Below, piece by piece: positions 15,393-23,576 of a stretch of 41,198 nt of DNA (the stretch's first letter is position 1; every line of letters starts with the position of its first letter). The DNA is from Hymenobacter sp. IS2118 (GTDB lineage: Bacteria > Bacteroidota > Bacteroidia > Cytophagales > Hymenobacteraceae). Location of the stretch: assembly GCF_000715495.1 (NCBI RefSeq), contig NZ_JNLX01000064.1:1-41198 (forward strand). The letters run 5' to 3'. Position numbers and translations under genes: made by a program. The notes under the pieces are model-generated. The model searched no databases and was not told where the DNA came from. It saw only the letters and a list, made by a program, of their open reading frames with translations.

Positions 15393-18300
15393 CTAAGCGG
15401 TTTGCAACTCTAACAACTGCTGGAGGCGTACCAACAGCGCCTTTTGCTCGGCGCGGCTGCCAATGTCAAGAAAGGCCTTTTCGGCGACGCTGGCGCGGTC
15501 TTTAGCTACGCGGCGCTTCAGGTCTTTCTCCAACGCATCGCGGCGGGGTTTATCTTCGGCGGGTAGAAATTCAAGTTTTCTCTCCACATCAGCCAGCAGC
15601 GAAGCGGGGGCTTCCTGGGCTTCGTTGCGGCGGATTAGCTCATCAAGCTTTTCACGGGCAGCCTGGCGCTGTTGGTCGAATCGGCTCTCGAATTCGGTGC
15701 GTTCCTGGGCAACGAGAGCAAGCTGGGCCTCGGCCAAGCCATCACGGGCTGCAAGGCGCTCGTATTCCTTGACAACGCGGCGCATGTCGTCGGCTGTTTT
15801 GGGCCTCTCACGCCGCAGTTCTTTAAGGTCGGCCAATAAGGTAGTAGTCCGCTTGGCGTGAAACTCCAATTCCTTGATTTGTTCGGCCTCAGGGGTACCC
15901 TCAAACTGGGCGGCGCGGCGGTTGAGGTCGCGCTCGAAGGTGGCGATGGCGGCACCTTCGGTGAAGGCCTGGGCCCGCTCCTGCATGGACAGCAGCCATG
16001 CTTCGGCCTCCTGGCGCTTGGTGGTAAGGGCAATAGTGGCCTCGGCTACCATTGCTACCGTAGAATCAGCTTTGGGGTCAGCGTTATCAAATAGATTGAG
16101 CAGCTCCCGTACATCGGCTAAAGCATTGGCCTTACGCGACTCGGTCACCTTATCGCGAATGTCCTTATCCAGTCCTTCTTTACCGAACTCTTCATTTAGT
16201 TTTTCCAGCTGCTGCTGGGCATCGCGCACCCGGCGCTCCAAGTCGGGCTCGCCCAAGGGAGCGAGCAGAACCAGTAGTTTATTCAGGTTCTGCTTGTTAA
16301 GCTCGTAACTCCGCACTGAGGCGTTGGCCAGTTCCGAGCATACATCGCTAAGCAGGGGCCTGAGCTTAATACTGGCACCCTTCTGAGCCTGGCCGATGGC
16401 GGCTTGGCTGGGGGGCAACACCCGGCCTAACGGTACCCCGGCTTTGGTGGGGTCGCTGAACAGCTGGTAAAGGTCAACAAGCTGCTTGATGCCGTTGGCG
16501 GTAGTGGGCACGGCTTCCAGACTGCCGAGGCCGTCAGTTATGCGAGCTTCGTACTCCTGGGCCTGCTTCACTTCATGGGTGAGCTGGCGGGCAGCTTGCT
16601 CCGCTTCGTCGCGTAGGTGGGGTTTGCTGCCTTCGGTGCTGGCAAACTGGGTAAGCTTTTGAAGCACGGTATCGGCCTCGGCCAGCGCCATGGGTGTGGG
16701 GTAGCGCAGCTTGCTGAGCAACTCCTGCACTTCGTCTTCTACCATTTCCTCGTCGCGGCGGGTAGCCCGCAGGTCGTAGGTGTGCAGTATGGTTTCGAGA
16801 ATAGTCTCAAAATTGTTGCCAGTACCCAACCATGTTTTGTAATCTAAAACTTTGCCGGTAGCATCAGTTATCTGGAGCTGGTGGCGGTTCACGCCGCACC
16901 AAGTAGCAAAAAGCAGGCCCAGCGACCACGGGTCATAGCCGTATGGAGCGTTGAGCAATTGCAGTAGCACCGGACGCAGGGGCTGGGATTCAGCACCTGG
17001 AGGCACCGCGGCTTCGAGCAAATCCCAGGCGTGTTTCACCAAGGACAACTTGGGCGCAACAACCCGTTCGCTGGTATCGACAACGCCCCAGGAACCGGGC
17101 GAACCAATGCGCAGCACCTTGCTGTAGAGGTCGCGGGCACGGCCTAGATTGCCCCGCTCAGTATTAGCCGCCCAATCCAGGAAATTGCCTTTGTAGAGAC
17201 GTACTGCGGCCAGGCCCACGGCCTCGCGCAGTTTGGGGCCGCGGGTGGGCTCGCCCAAGTAGGGCGCGAAGCGGTAATACACCGTTTCGTAAGCAGCGGC
17301 CAGCAGATGGGTCAGGTTTACGAGGCGCTTGCTCGTGAGCAAACGCTCGATACCGGAGCGGTGCAAGGTAGGCACGGCGTATTCGGTAGCGGCGCGCACT
17401 TCGGCTTTGAGCACATCGAGGGCACTTTGTACGGTGGCGCGCACGGCGGCACGGCGCAAGGTGAGCGGCTCGGTACCAAGGTCACGTTTCTGCGCTTCGG
17501 ACAAGTTGGCCAGCACATCCAGCTCCAGCACCGCATTGAGCAGGGCTTCGTGGGGCTTTTTGGGTAGCACTACTACCACGGGGGGCACCTGCTGCCGGTC
17601 GGCGAAGGTGGATACAGCCTGATTAAGGTCGGCCTCGGCGTGCTGGCGCAGCCATTGCACGTCGCCTTCGGTAGCGGCCAGAGGAACCAACACATAGCCC
17701 CGCGCCGCGGCCGAGAGCCTGCCGTTTTCCAGGCACCGGGGCTTGAGCAAGTCGGCTAGGTAAGCCGAATTCCACAGCTGGCGCGGCACAAACATCACGC
17801 TGGCGCTCCAGTCGGCGTTGGTAGAGCCGTGGAATACGACTTCGCCCACCGGCGCAAACTTGGCTTCTTCGTCTTTCAGCCCCCGGTAAAGGGCGGTGAG
17901 CATCCGGTTATCATCGCGCCGCAATTTTTCGAGGCCCTCAGCTACTGCTACACGGACCTGAGAACCGTCCTGGTTGTTGGCCCAAAAGCGGTAAGTGGCG
18001 CTCACTGGGTCGAGTTCGATGTAGCCGGCGCTTTCGAGTGTTTCGAGGGTGCGCTTCACCAGGGGCCGGGCCAGGCCGGTGAGCACCGCCAATGCCCCTG
18101 AGTAGTCGGTAGCGTCGGTGTCGCCGGGCGAGAAGCCGGCGGTACTATAGAGCAGCATGGCCTGGAGCGTGGCCTCGGTATGAGGAATCTTTGCGGGGGC
18201 CGCTTTGCCCAACGTGGTTTGGAACTGCTTCCAATCATCATCGGATACGAGCTGGTGCTTGTAATAAGCCACCAAGGCAATGGGACGCACCCAGCACAGG

Positions 18301-19754
18301 CGTTGGTCGTCGGCCAAGGCGCGACGGCCCTGCATGTCCTTCATCGTGTCGGTAACGAAGGAAAGTACCGTGCGAGCGGCTGAGCCAGCCCGTAGAGTGG
18401 CCGAACACAGCAGGGCGGTGGTGAGCGGGTGCAGCGGGTGACAGCCGTAGGCCAGCATGTGCCGGATGCGGTCGAGCGTCCAGCCAGTAGCATCGGTGTA
18501 GCGCTGGGGAAAGAAGTTGCGCACGGCATCTACGGCATCGACTACGTCGTTGTCGGCTACCGAGTCGTCGGGTGTGAGTTCTTCCCACACGGATTTGTCT
18601 TGCTTGAGGTAGGCATCGAGCACAGCCTCCATGGGCGAGTAGAGCGGGTTGCGGGCCTCGTTCGGCAGGCGAGTTAGTTCTTTTTTGAGGTCGCCAAGGG
18701 CGCTTTTGGTGGCGCCGCGCTCGCGCATGGCCAACTCGGCAACGTCGTCGGGGTCTTGCTGAGAAAAGGCTAGTAGCACGGCGCGGTTGCGCTTGCCAAC
18801 CTGGCCGGGGTCGGGCTTCTGCAAGTCGCTGATGCCGTCGAGTAGACTTTGCAGGGGCTGACTATCGGTGTGGCGGCCATATTGCCGGGCGTAGGCCTCG
18901 ACAAAAGCCGCGAACTCATCAAACAGAACCAGGATGCCCGCGAAGGGCTTATCGGGGCCGCAGAAGTCGCGGCCTACTTTGTTGAGCAACTCACGGGGCG
19001 TGAGGGCAGCCCCAAAATTGGGGTACACGCCCAGCACATGCTCAACCAGCTGGTGGGTCAATTCGCGGTGTCGGCCGTCGCGTAGGTCACCGTGTAGTGT
19101 TGCCCGCAAGGCTCCCAGGTCGATGTTTTCGCCGGGAGCAGTGGCTTCAAGATACTTATTGGCGATGGCGACTTGCTCGGGGCTAAATTTATCAAGGGCG
19201 GTGAGCGCCTTGTCGAACCACAGGCCGAGGTCGGTGCCGCGGGTGTCGGGGTTTTCGTTCAGCGCCTTTTCGAAGCCGCGCACTACGGCGGCGGACAGGC
19301 TGTCATCGCCGCCCCCGGTGAGGCGCAACACCAAATGGGGCTTGCGGTCGGCTTTGAAGGTGCGCAGGCGGGTTTCTACGCCAGGAGCGACGTGCTTCAC
19401 GCCAGCCAGAATGGCCTCTACTTCGTCCGAGCCAGAAGGTTGGCCAAAAAAGTTGGCCAAGGCGAGGGCCAAATGGGACTTGCCGTGGCCATAGGTAGCC
19501 TGTAACACCCGGCGAGGGTCTTCTTTTTTATTGGAATCGTGAGCACTGTACTCATAAGCGTTGCACACCGTTTCTAGTACCTGCACCGACGGTTGCTCGT
19601 CGGCCCCGATGCGCTGGTTCGTCCACTGGTAGGCTTTGGCCAAAGCCAGGTTGTCGGGGTCGGCGGGGTATTGGCTTAGCCGCACGTCATACACGAAGCG
19701 GAAATCGGGATTAGGGACTGTTACATCACCAATGAGGGTAGAATTGAGTTTCAT
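15393..19754 (-). CDS. brxC: BrxC/PglY-like giant P-loop ATPase
   Basis: The 1453-residue protein is the large BREX ATPase. Walker A is ATYGHGKSHLA (86-96) and Walker B is GILVLFDEFAAF (273-284). The N-terminus includes RVLQATYGHGKSH preceded by a short helical domain. A middle region includes HPLHPLTTALLCSATLR, and residues ~1150-1450 are predominantly charged coiled coil (QQQLEKLNEEFGKEG through RRNEAQEAPASLLADVERKL). BrxC is needed for modification and defence in studied BREX systems. ATG at 19754 is preferred; a TTG three codons earlier is possible. It follows the BrxF-like gene with a 66-bp gap, the largest in the operon. Confidence 0.88.
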   Translation of the reverse strand: MKLNSTLIGDVTVPNPDFRFVYDVRLSQYPADPDNLALAKAYQWTNQRIGADEQPSVQVLETVCNAYEYSAHDSNKKEDPRRVLQATYGHGKSHLALALANFFGQPSGSDEVEAILAGVKHVAPGVETRLRTFKADRKPHLVLRLTGGGDDSLSAAVVRGFEKALNENPDTRGTDLGLWFDKALTALDKFSPEQVAIANKYLEATAPGENIDLGALRATLHGDLRDGRHRELTHQLVEHVLGVYPNFGAALTPRELLNKVGRDFCGPDKPFAGILVLFDEFAAFVEAYARQYGRHTDSQPLQSLLDGISDLQKPDPGQVGKRNRAVLLAFSQQDPDDVAELAMRERGATKSALGDLKKELTRLPNEARNPLYSPMEAVLDAYLKQDKSVWEELTPDDSVADNDVVDAVDAVRNFFPQRYTDATGWTLDRIRHMLAYGCHPLHPLTTALLCSATLRAGSAARTVLSFVTDTMKDMQGRRALADDQRLCWVRPIALVAYYKHQLVSDDDWKQFQTTLGKAAPAKIPHTEATLQAMLLYSTAGFSPGDTDATDYSGALAVLTGLARPLVKRTLETLESAGYIELDPVSATYRFWANNQDGSQVRVAVAEGLEKLRRDDNRMLTALYRGLKDEEAKFAPVGEVVFHGSTNADWSASVMFVPRQLWNSAYLADLLKPRCLENGRLSAAARGYVLVPLAATEGDVQWLRQHAEADLNQAVSTFADRQQVPPVVVVLPKKPHEALLNAVLELDVLANLSEAQKRDLGTEPLTLRRAAVRATVQSALDVLKAEVRAATEYAVPTLHRSGIERLLTSKRLVNLTHLLAAAYETVYYRFAPYLGEPTRGPKLREAVGLAAVRLYKGNFLDWAANTERGNLGRARDLYSKVLRIGSPGSWGVVDTSERVVAPKLSLVKHAWDLLEAAVPPGAESQPLRPVLLQLLNAPYGYDPWSLGLLFATWCGVNRHQLQITDATGKVLDYKTWLGTGNNFETILETILHTYDLRATRRDEEMVEDEVQELLSKLRYPTPMALAEADTVLQKLTQFASTEGSKPHLRDEAEQAARQLTHEVKQAQEYEARITDGLGSLEAVPTTANGIKQLVDLYQLFSDPTKAGVPLGRVLPPSQAAIGQAQKGASIKLRPLLSDVCSELANASVRSYELNKQNLNKLLVLLAPLGEPDLERRVRDAQQQLEKLNEEFGKEGLDKDIRDKVTESRKANALADVRELLNLFDNADPKADSTVAMVAEATIALTTKRQEAEAWLLSMQERAQAFTEGAAIATFERDLNRRAAQFEGTPEAEQIKELEFHAKRTTTLLADLKELRRERPKTADDMRRVVKEYERLAARDGLAEAQLALVAQERTEFESRFDQQRQAAREKLDELIRRNEAQEAPASLLADVERKLEFLPAEDKPRRDALEKDLKRRVAKDRASVAEKAFLDIGSRAEQKALLVRLQQLLELQTA

Positions 19755-19820
19755 TAAAGGCAAACGCTAATTAGGACGGAAGGAACCAAAAATCAATACA
19801 GTAGTCGGTAAGGCAGCATC

Positions 19821-20342
19821 TCAGAGTTCTACCCCCCGGCAGGGCTCGGCCTGGAGCCAGCGGTTGGGTTCAGGGGGGCCGAAGTCGCGGTAGGTCTGGG
19901 GCAGGGCCAACAGCAAGGGCGGGCGCTGACGCAAGTCGAAAAGGGCCGCCCAAAACACCTGTATTTCGGCCGTGGGCAGGCGGGTGAGTAAAGCGTCGAG
20001 GCCCCAAAGCCAAGTGCCGGTGGTGCCGGCAGTAGCGGTATGTAGATGACGGAGCAGGTCGGAAGCACTGGCAGGGACGCGTTGGGTACCCTGGGCTTCG
20101 CAGGTTGCCAGCACTTCGCGGCCCAGGTGCCGGGGCTGTAGCTCGAGGCAGTGGGTAGCCCAGCGGGGACCGGCGGTGTAAGCAGCTGGCGACAGCCACA
20201 GCACTGCGCAGCGCCGGGTGGTAGTGCCGCTGGCCAGTGCTCGCACCAAGGCCCGCACGGGCATGGGCACAGCGGCGCAGTCGAAGGCCGGTTCATCGTC
20301 GAACCAGTCGGTTAGCAGGGAAGCAGGTGGGGCGGGCGACAT
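19821..20342 (-). CDS. Small protein in BrxF position, degenerate P-loop-like (173 aa)
   Basis: The protein is not firmly recognised. It alternates short hydrophobic strands and helices (CAVLWLSPAAYTAG, TGTWLWGLDALLTRLP, RPPLLLALPQTYRDF) in a RecA/AAA-like order, with a Walker-B-like segment ending in LDALL and a later sensor-like strand, but there is no GxxGxGK[ST] loop. Size and place directly upstream of brxC match BrxF of BREX type 3, a small P-loop-type protein. ATG at 20342 is chosen because it lies 13 bp after the previous stop. The alternative is an unrelated adaptor specific to this operon. Confidence 0.5.
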   Translation of the reverse strand: MSPAPPASLLTDWFDDEPAFDCAAVPMPVRALVRALASGTTTRRCAVLWLSPAAYTAGPRWATHCLELQPRHLGREVLATCEAQGTQRVPASASDLLRHLHTATAGTTGTWLWGLDALLTRLPTAEIQVFWAALFDLRQRPPLLLALPQTYRDFGPPEPNRWLQAEPCRGVEL

Positions 20343-20355
20343 GGTGGCGCGGGCG

Positions 20356-21624
20356 TTAGCGGTAGAGGTGGGTTTGCCAGAGGGTGGCCGCATCGAGGCT
20401 AGGCTGGCGGATAATCTGGTACGGCAGGTGCTTGCGCTGCCGCTTCACAAGGGCCATATCGGGGGCAGCAAGGGAGCCGAGCAAGTCGTTTACCTTGTTT
20501 TCGCTCAGCAGCAGCACCCGCGCCAATTCACCCTGGGTTACTTGTTCAAGCAGCACATCGGCGCGGTCGGGCCAGTGGCGTTGCCAGTAGTCGGCCAGTA
20601 GGCAAGCAAACGCACCAACCGACAGTGCCCGAGGCTGGCGTACCGTGTACTGGCTGCGGCCTTCAGCCTCTTCGAGGATGCCTAGTGAACCCAATGAGTC
20701 TAGGTCGCTGTAAGTGCCAATGAAAACAGCCGCTGCCTCGCGATATGTGTCAGGAGCCAAGGGAGCCGCCCCCCCTTCTGTTGTAATTTCTCTTATGTCG
20801 TCAGCTAAGTGAGAGCTGGAAACAGGTCGGCCAGGTGTAAAACCTTCATTTACAAGCCTATTCCAATACAAAGGGCCAGGCATATGAGAAACACTCATTC
20901 CATAATGCAAACACCATTGTGTATCCGCTTCGGAAAGGGAAGAATCATTCTCAACTACTGTCTGTCCGAACGGAGTAAGAGTTAAATCTTCGTTAGTTAG
21001 CCCTGATGCTTTGAGATAGTTACGGTAGCTTTTAACTTGATTGTTTCCTAGCGTGGTAGCTTGCTTGAAATCATCATAGACCAGTGTATTACCGGGCTTA
21101 TTGTTTTCAACAACGCGAAGCATTTGCGCCAAGCCATTACGATTTAATTTGAACTGCTCGTGAAATGCAGTCCCTAATTTTTGGCTAACAATCATGCTGT
21201 TTATGGTTTCACGGAGCCGCGTCCTGAAGTTTTGTTCTTTTATAATTAGCCATGCCTTATCGCTAAAACGGGCAAAATCAATATTTTCAGTTATTTTCTT
21301 CGAGCCTCCGCCTGGTGTCGATATTTTATCGTACTCGGGTTTGCGGCCTGGTTTGATTTCGTGTTCCCAAAAGCTGGAACTACGCAGGTGAAAGAAGGGC
21401 TGACTTATTTGCATCCAATCACCCGCATCTGCAAGCAAATTGAATTGTTCGCGAAATGCCTTGCCTAATTGGTCGTCATAGTAAATCCGATTCTCGGAGA
21501 TTTTACCAGAATCAAGCAGGTCAAATACTGCAAGCAAAAGCAGTAGTTTATGCGGCTTCTCACGGTTATTAATGACCCGTCTTTTAAGCGAGGAAACTTC
21601 GGTTATTAGGTCGTCTAAGCTCAT
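20356..21624 (-). CDS. Putative phosphorothioate-DNA-binding (SBD) domain fused to DUF4007
   Basis: In this 422-residue protein, residues ~10-145 look like the sulfur-binding domain of ScoMcrA-type restriction enzymes: NREKPHKLLLLLAVFDLL (compare PHKPLLLLWAL), then GKAFREQFNLL, SQPFFHLRSSSFWEH (the P-F-x-x-L segment near the sulfur pocket) and AWLIIKEQNFRTRLRETI. Residues ~155-420 align by eye with the DUF4007 protein at 26967: TTLGNNQVKSYRNYLKA, LTLTPFGQTVVEND and DTQWCLHYGMS match its corresponding blocks. It overlaps the PP-loop gene stop as TGATG, implying coupled translation. The N-terminal half is AT-rich compared with its neighbours. Expected job: reader of sulfur-modified DNA. Confidence 0.72.
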   Translation of the reverse strand: MSLDDLITEVSSLKRRVINNREKPHKLLLLLAVFDLLDSGKISENRIYYDDQLGKAFREQFNLLADAGDWMQISQPFFHLRSSSFWEHEIKPGRKPEYDKISTPGGGSKKITENIDFARFSDKAWLIIKEQNFRTRLRETINSMIVSQKLGTAFHEQFKLNRNGLAQMLRVVENNKPGNTLVYDDFKQATTLGNNQVKSYRNYLKASGLTNEDLTLTPFGQTVVENDSSLSEADTQWCLHYGMSVSHMPGPLYWNRLVNEGFTPGRPVSSSHLADDIREITTEGGAAPLAPDTYREAAAVFIGTYSDLDSLGSLGILEEAEGRSQYTVRQPRALSVGAFACLLADYWQRHWPDRADVLLEQVTQGELARVLLLSENKVNDLLGSLAAPDMALVKRQRKHLPYQIIRQPSLDAATLWQTHLYR

Positions 21625-22454
21625 CACAGATGGCAGATGTTACAGCCGTTTTCAGAATCATCATCCTCGCCAAGCAAGTCAATTAGCGAAGGGTTGGCCT
21701 TTTTACCGGCTTCTTTTCGCGAATTGAAATCAGCCATGATTTTGGCAACTCTTTCGGGTTCCGCCAATTCTTCAAGGCTTTCCTTTTGGTTCCAGGTGTA
21801 GCGCCTTCCACTTTCTTCATCGAACTTTTCAAAAGCCTTGGCTTTTTCGAACAAGTCGGGGTGGCGCTCTTTCAAACCTACCCACTCGTTGCGCTGCTGG
21901 TAGAAGCAGAAGTAGCATCCAGAACGGGAACGCCACTCGTAATATTTAGGCAAGCCTAACCCGCTGTCATCGAGAATTTGCATGACATCATCGTAACCTA
22001 ACCCATCGTCTTTAAATGGTAGAATCGGAATGATGTTAGGCTTGCTGGAAATGTAGCCGGAACGGTTTTCGTCGCCACGGATGCCAACGTAAGAATAAAC
22101 TAAGTCGTCGCCAACAAAATCCTCGAAAGGCTTTATTTTAAGTACACGAGTACACCAGCGGGTACGGGCGTCCGGCAGCATATTGTTCCACAAATCCAGA
22201 AAGTGCTGAAAAGGCCTGTCGGGATTGAGCCGGTCAATTTTCTTACCTAATTGGGCTTCGAGCAGGGCAAGGTAGTCGTAGGTTTCGGGCAGCTCCTCAC
22301 CGGTGTCGGCGAAGGCATACTCCATATCGGGCACCTTATCGCGCATATACAGGGCAAGGGCTGTAGAGTCTTTGCCGCCGGAGAGGCAGAGGATGTGGCG
22401 CACCTTGGCTCCTTCTGGGTGGAGGGGGCCAGTGTAGTTAGGCTGATTTAGCAT
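21624..22454 (-). CDS. brxP: PAPS-reductase/DndC-like PP-loop protein (BrxP-like)
   Basis: The 276-residue protein belongs to the PP-loop ATP pyrophosphatase superfamily. The PP-loop is LCLSGGKDSTAL (23-34), followed by FADTGEELPETYDYL. Cysteines that may bind an Fe-S cluster are C101 (RWCTRVLK), C180 and C183 (RSGCYFCFYQQRNEW), plus a C-terminal CxxC (C271, C274). In DndC and SspD such proteins activate the DNA backbone for sulfur insertion; in BREX type 4 the related gene brxP replaces the pglX methylase. ATG at 22454 follows the nuclease stop by 14 bp. A plain assimilatory CysH role is unlikely given the operon. Confidence 0.85.
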   Translation of the reverse strand: MLNQPNYTGPLHPEGAKVRHILCLSGGKDSTALALYMRDKVPDMEYAFADTGEELPETYDYLALLEAQLGKKIDRLNPDRPFQHFLDLWNNMLPDARTRWCTRVLKIKPFEDFVGDDLVYSYVGIRGDENRSGYISSKPNIIPILPFKDDGLGYDDVMQILDDSGLGLPKYYEWRSRSGCYFCFYQQRNEWVGLKERHPDLFEKAKAFEKFDEESGRRYTWNQKESLEELAEPERVAKIMADFNSRKEAGKKANPSLIDLLGEDDDSENGCNICHL

Positions 22455-22468
22455 GGATAAGAGCGGTA

Positions 22469-23155
22469 CTAGGCAGCGGGAGATGCTTCGGCGGCCCACT
22501 CTTGGAGTAGGTCGTTGAGCAAGGCCAGCAGCTGGTTAGCGGCGGGTTCGATGGGCTGGGTGGGCTGGAAGCCGTGGGTCAGCTCGTCGCGCAGGGTGAG
22601 GGCTTCGAGGGCGAAGTCGTAATGGGGGATGGAGAGGTGGCCGAACGAGTAGAGCTGGCGGAGCAGGGAGAGGTCGGCGAGTTGGTCGAAGGGCAAGGCC
22701 TGGGCTTCGGCGTGGCGGCGAAGCAGGGTTTCGAGGGCCGCCCAAGCCAGCAGGAACGCGGATTCGGAGTCGCCAGTGGCCAGCAGATGCTGGGCCCGCT
22801 GGGCGCGGGCGCGGGCACTAGCCCAGGGCAGCAGCTCGGTGGTGCGTCGTAAGTGTTGCACCGGCTCAGGGCGGTCGGGGGTGACGAGCAGAAAGCGCCA
22901 GCCGGGGTGTTGGCGCACGGTGAGAATCAGCTCCTGCAAGCGTTCTATTGGAATAGGCGCTTGCGCACCCTTGACTTCGATGAGCAGGTGTTCATCTTCC
23001 TTTTCGGCCAGCAAGTCGGGGCGATAACCGCGGAGGTCAAATGGCACGGCCGTGGCGGGCGGCCCGACGCGGACTTTGTAGCCCTGCTGGATATAGCGGC
23101 TGGCCAGCTCAGGAATGAAGTCAGCTTCAAATTGGCGGGATATGGTAGCAGGCAT
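22469..23155 (-). CDS. PD-(D/E)xK nuclease with HEPN-like C-terminal domain
   Basis: In this 228-residue protein, residues ~1-95 form a restriction-endonuclease-like fold: FEADFIPELASRYIQQGYKV, then GYRPDLLA (D47) and LLIEVKG (E60, K62), giving the D...E-x-K signature. Residues ~115-228 are helical: SAFLLAWAALETLLRRHAE and, near the end, TLRDELTHGF, where R189 and H194 match the R-x4-H motif of HEPN RNases. The fusion could cut DNA, RNA or both; alternatively the HEPN-like part is only a helical dimerisation module. It sits 10 bp after the RusA stop. The start at 23155 begins the conserved region. Confidence 0.7.
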   Translation of the reverse strand: MPATISRQFEADFIPELASRYIQQGYKVRVGPPATAVPFDLRGYRPDLLAEKEDEHLLIEVKGAQAPIPIERLQELILTVRQHPGWRFLLVTPDRPEPVQHLRRTTELLPWASARARAQRAQHLLATGDSESAFLLAWAALETLLRRHAEAQALPFDQLADLSLLRQLYSFGHLSIPHYDFALEALTLRDELTHGFQPTQPIEPAANQLLALLNDLLQEWAAEASPAA

Positions 23156-23165
23156 AACGAGCGGG

Positions 23166-23573
23166 TTAGAATAAGGCAAGTGGAGTGGGCGCTGGCCCGG
23201 CCGACACCTGCACGTACACACATTCTTTTTCGTTGCGAATGGCGGTGATGAGGGTCTTGGGCAAGCGGGTGAAGTCAGCCGGGTCGGCAAACTGGCGACG
23301 GTGGGCTACGAGGTCGGTTATGAGTACGTCGTCGGGGTAGACCACGCCGTTCAGCGCATCGAGAATAGGCTTGAGAATGTTGTCAATATCAATGGGGTCG
23401 GTATCGTACAAGAACACAACAGTGGCGGCAAATGCCGGTTGGGCCAGCACTGGGCGATTCCACAGCTTTTTGGCCTGACGGCGCACCTCGGCTATCCAGG
23501 CCTGTTTTTTTCCGCTATCGGCTTGCACCGAAAGCGGGCGGCGCTTAACAATCATTTCGAAAACAACGTGCAT
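23166..23573 (-). CDS. RusA-family Holliday-junction resolvase
   Basis: The 135-residue protein has the RusA active-site block DPIDIDNILKPILDALNG followed by VVYPDDVLITDL. D62, D64, K68 and the acidic pair D81/D82 correspond to the D-x-D, K and D residues of E. coli RusA (D70, D72, K76, D91). These enzymes cut four-way DNA junctions as dimers and are typical of phages. Here it is locked inside the defence operon, 3 bp after the large ATPase and 10 bp before the PD-(D/E)xK gene, so it is more likely an effector or processing nuclease of that system than a stray phage gene. Confidence 0.88.
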   Translation of the reverse strand: MHVVFEMIVKRRPLSVQADSGKKQAWIAEVRRQAKKLWNRPVLAQPAFAATVVFLYDTDPIDIDNILKPILDALNGVVYPDDVLITDLVAHRRQFADPADFTRLPKTLITAIRNEKECVYVQVSAGPAPTPLALF

Positions 23574-23576
23574 AAC

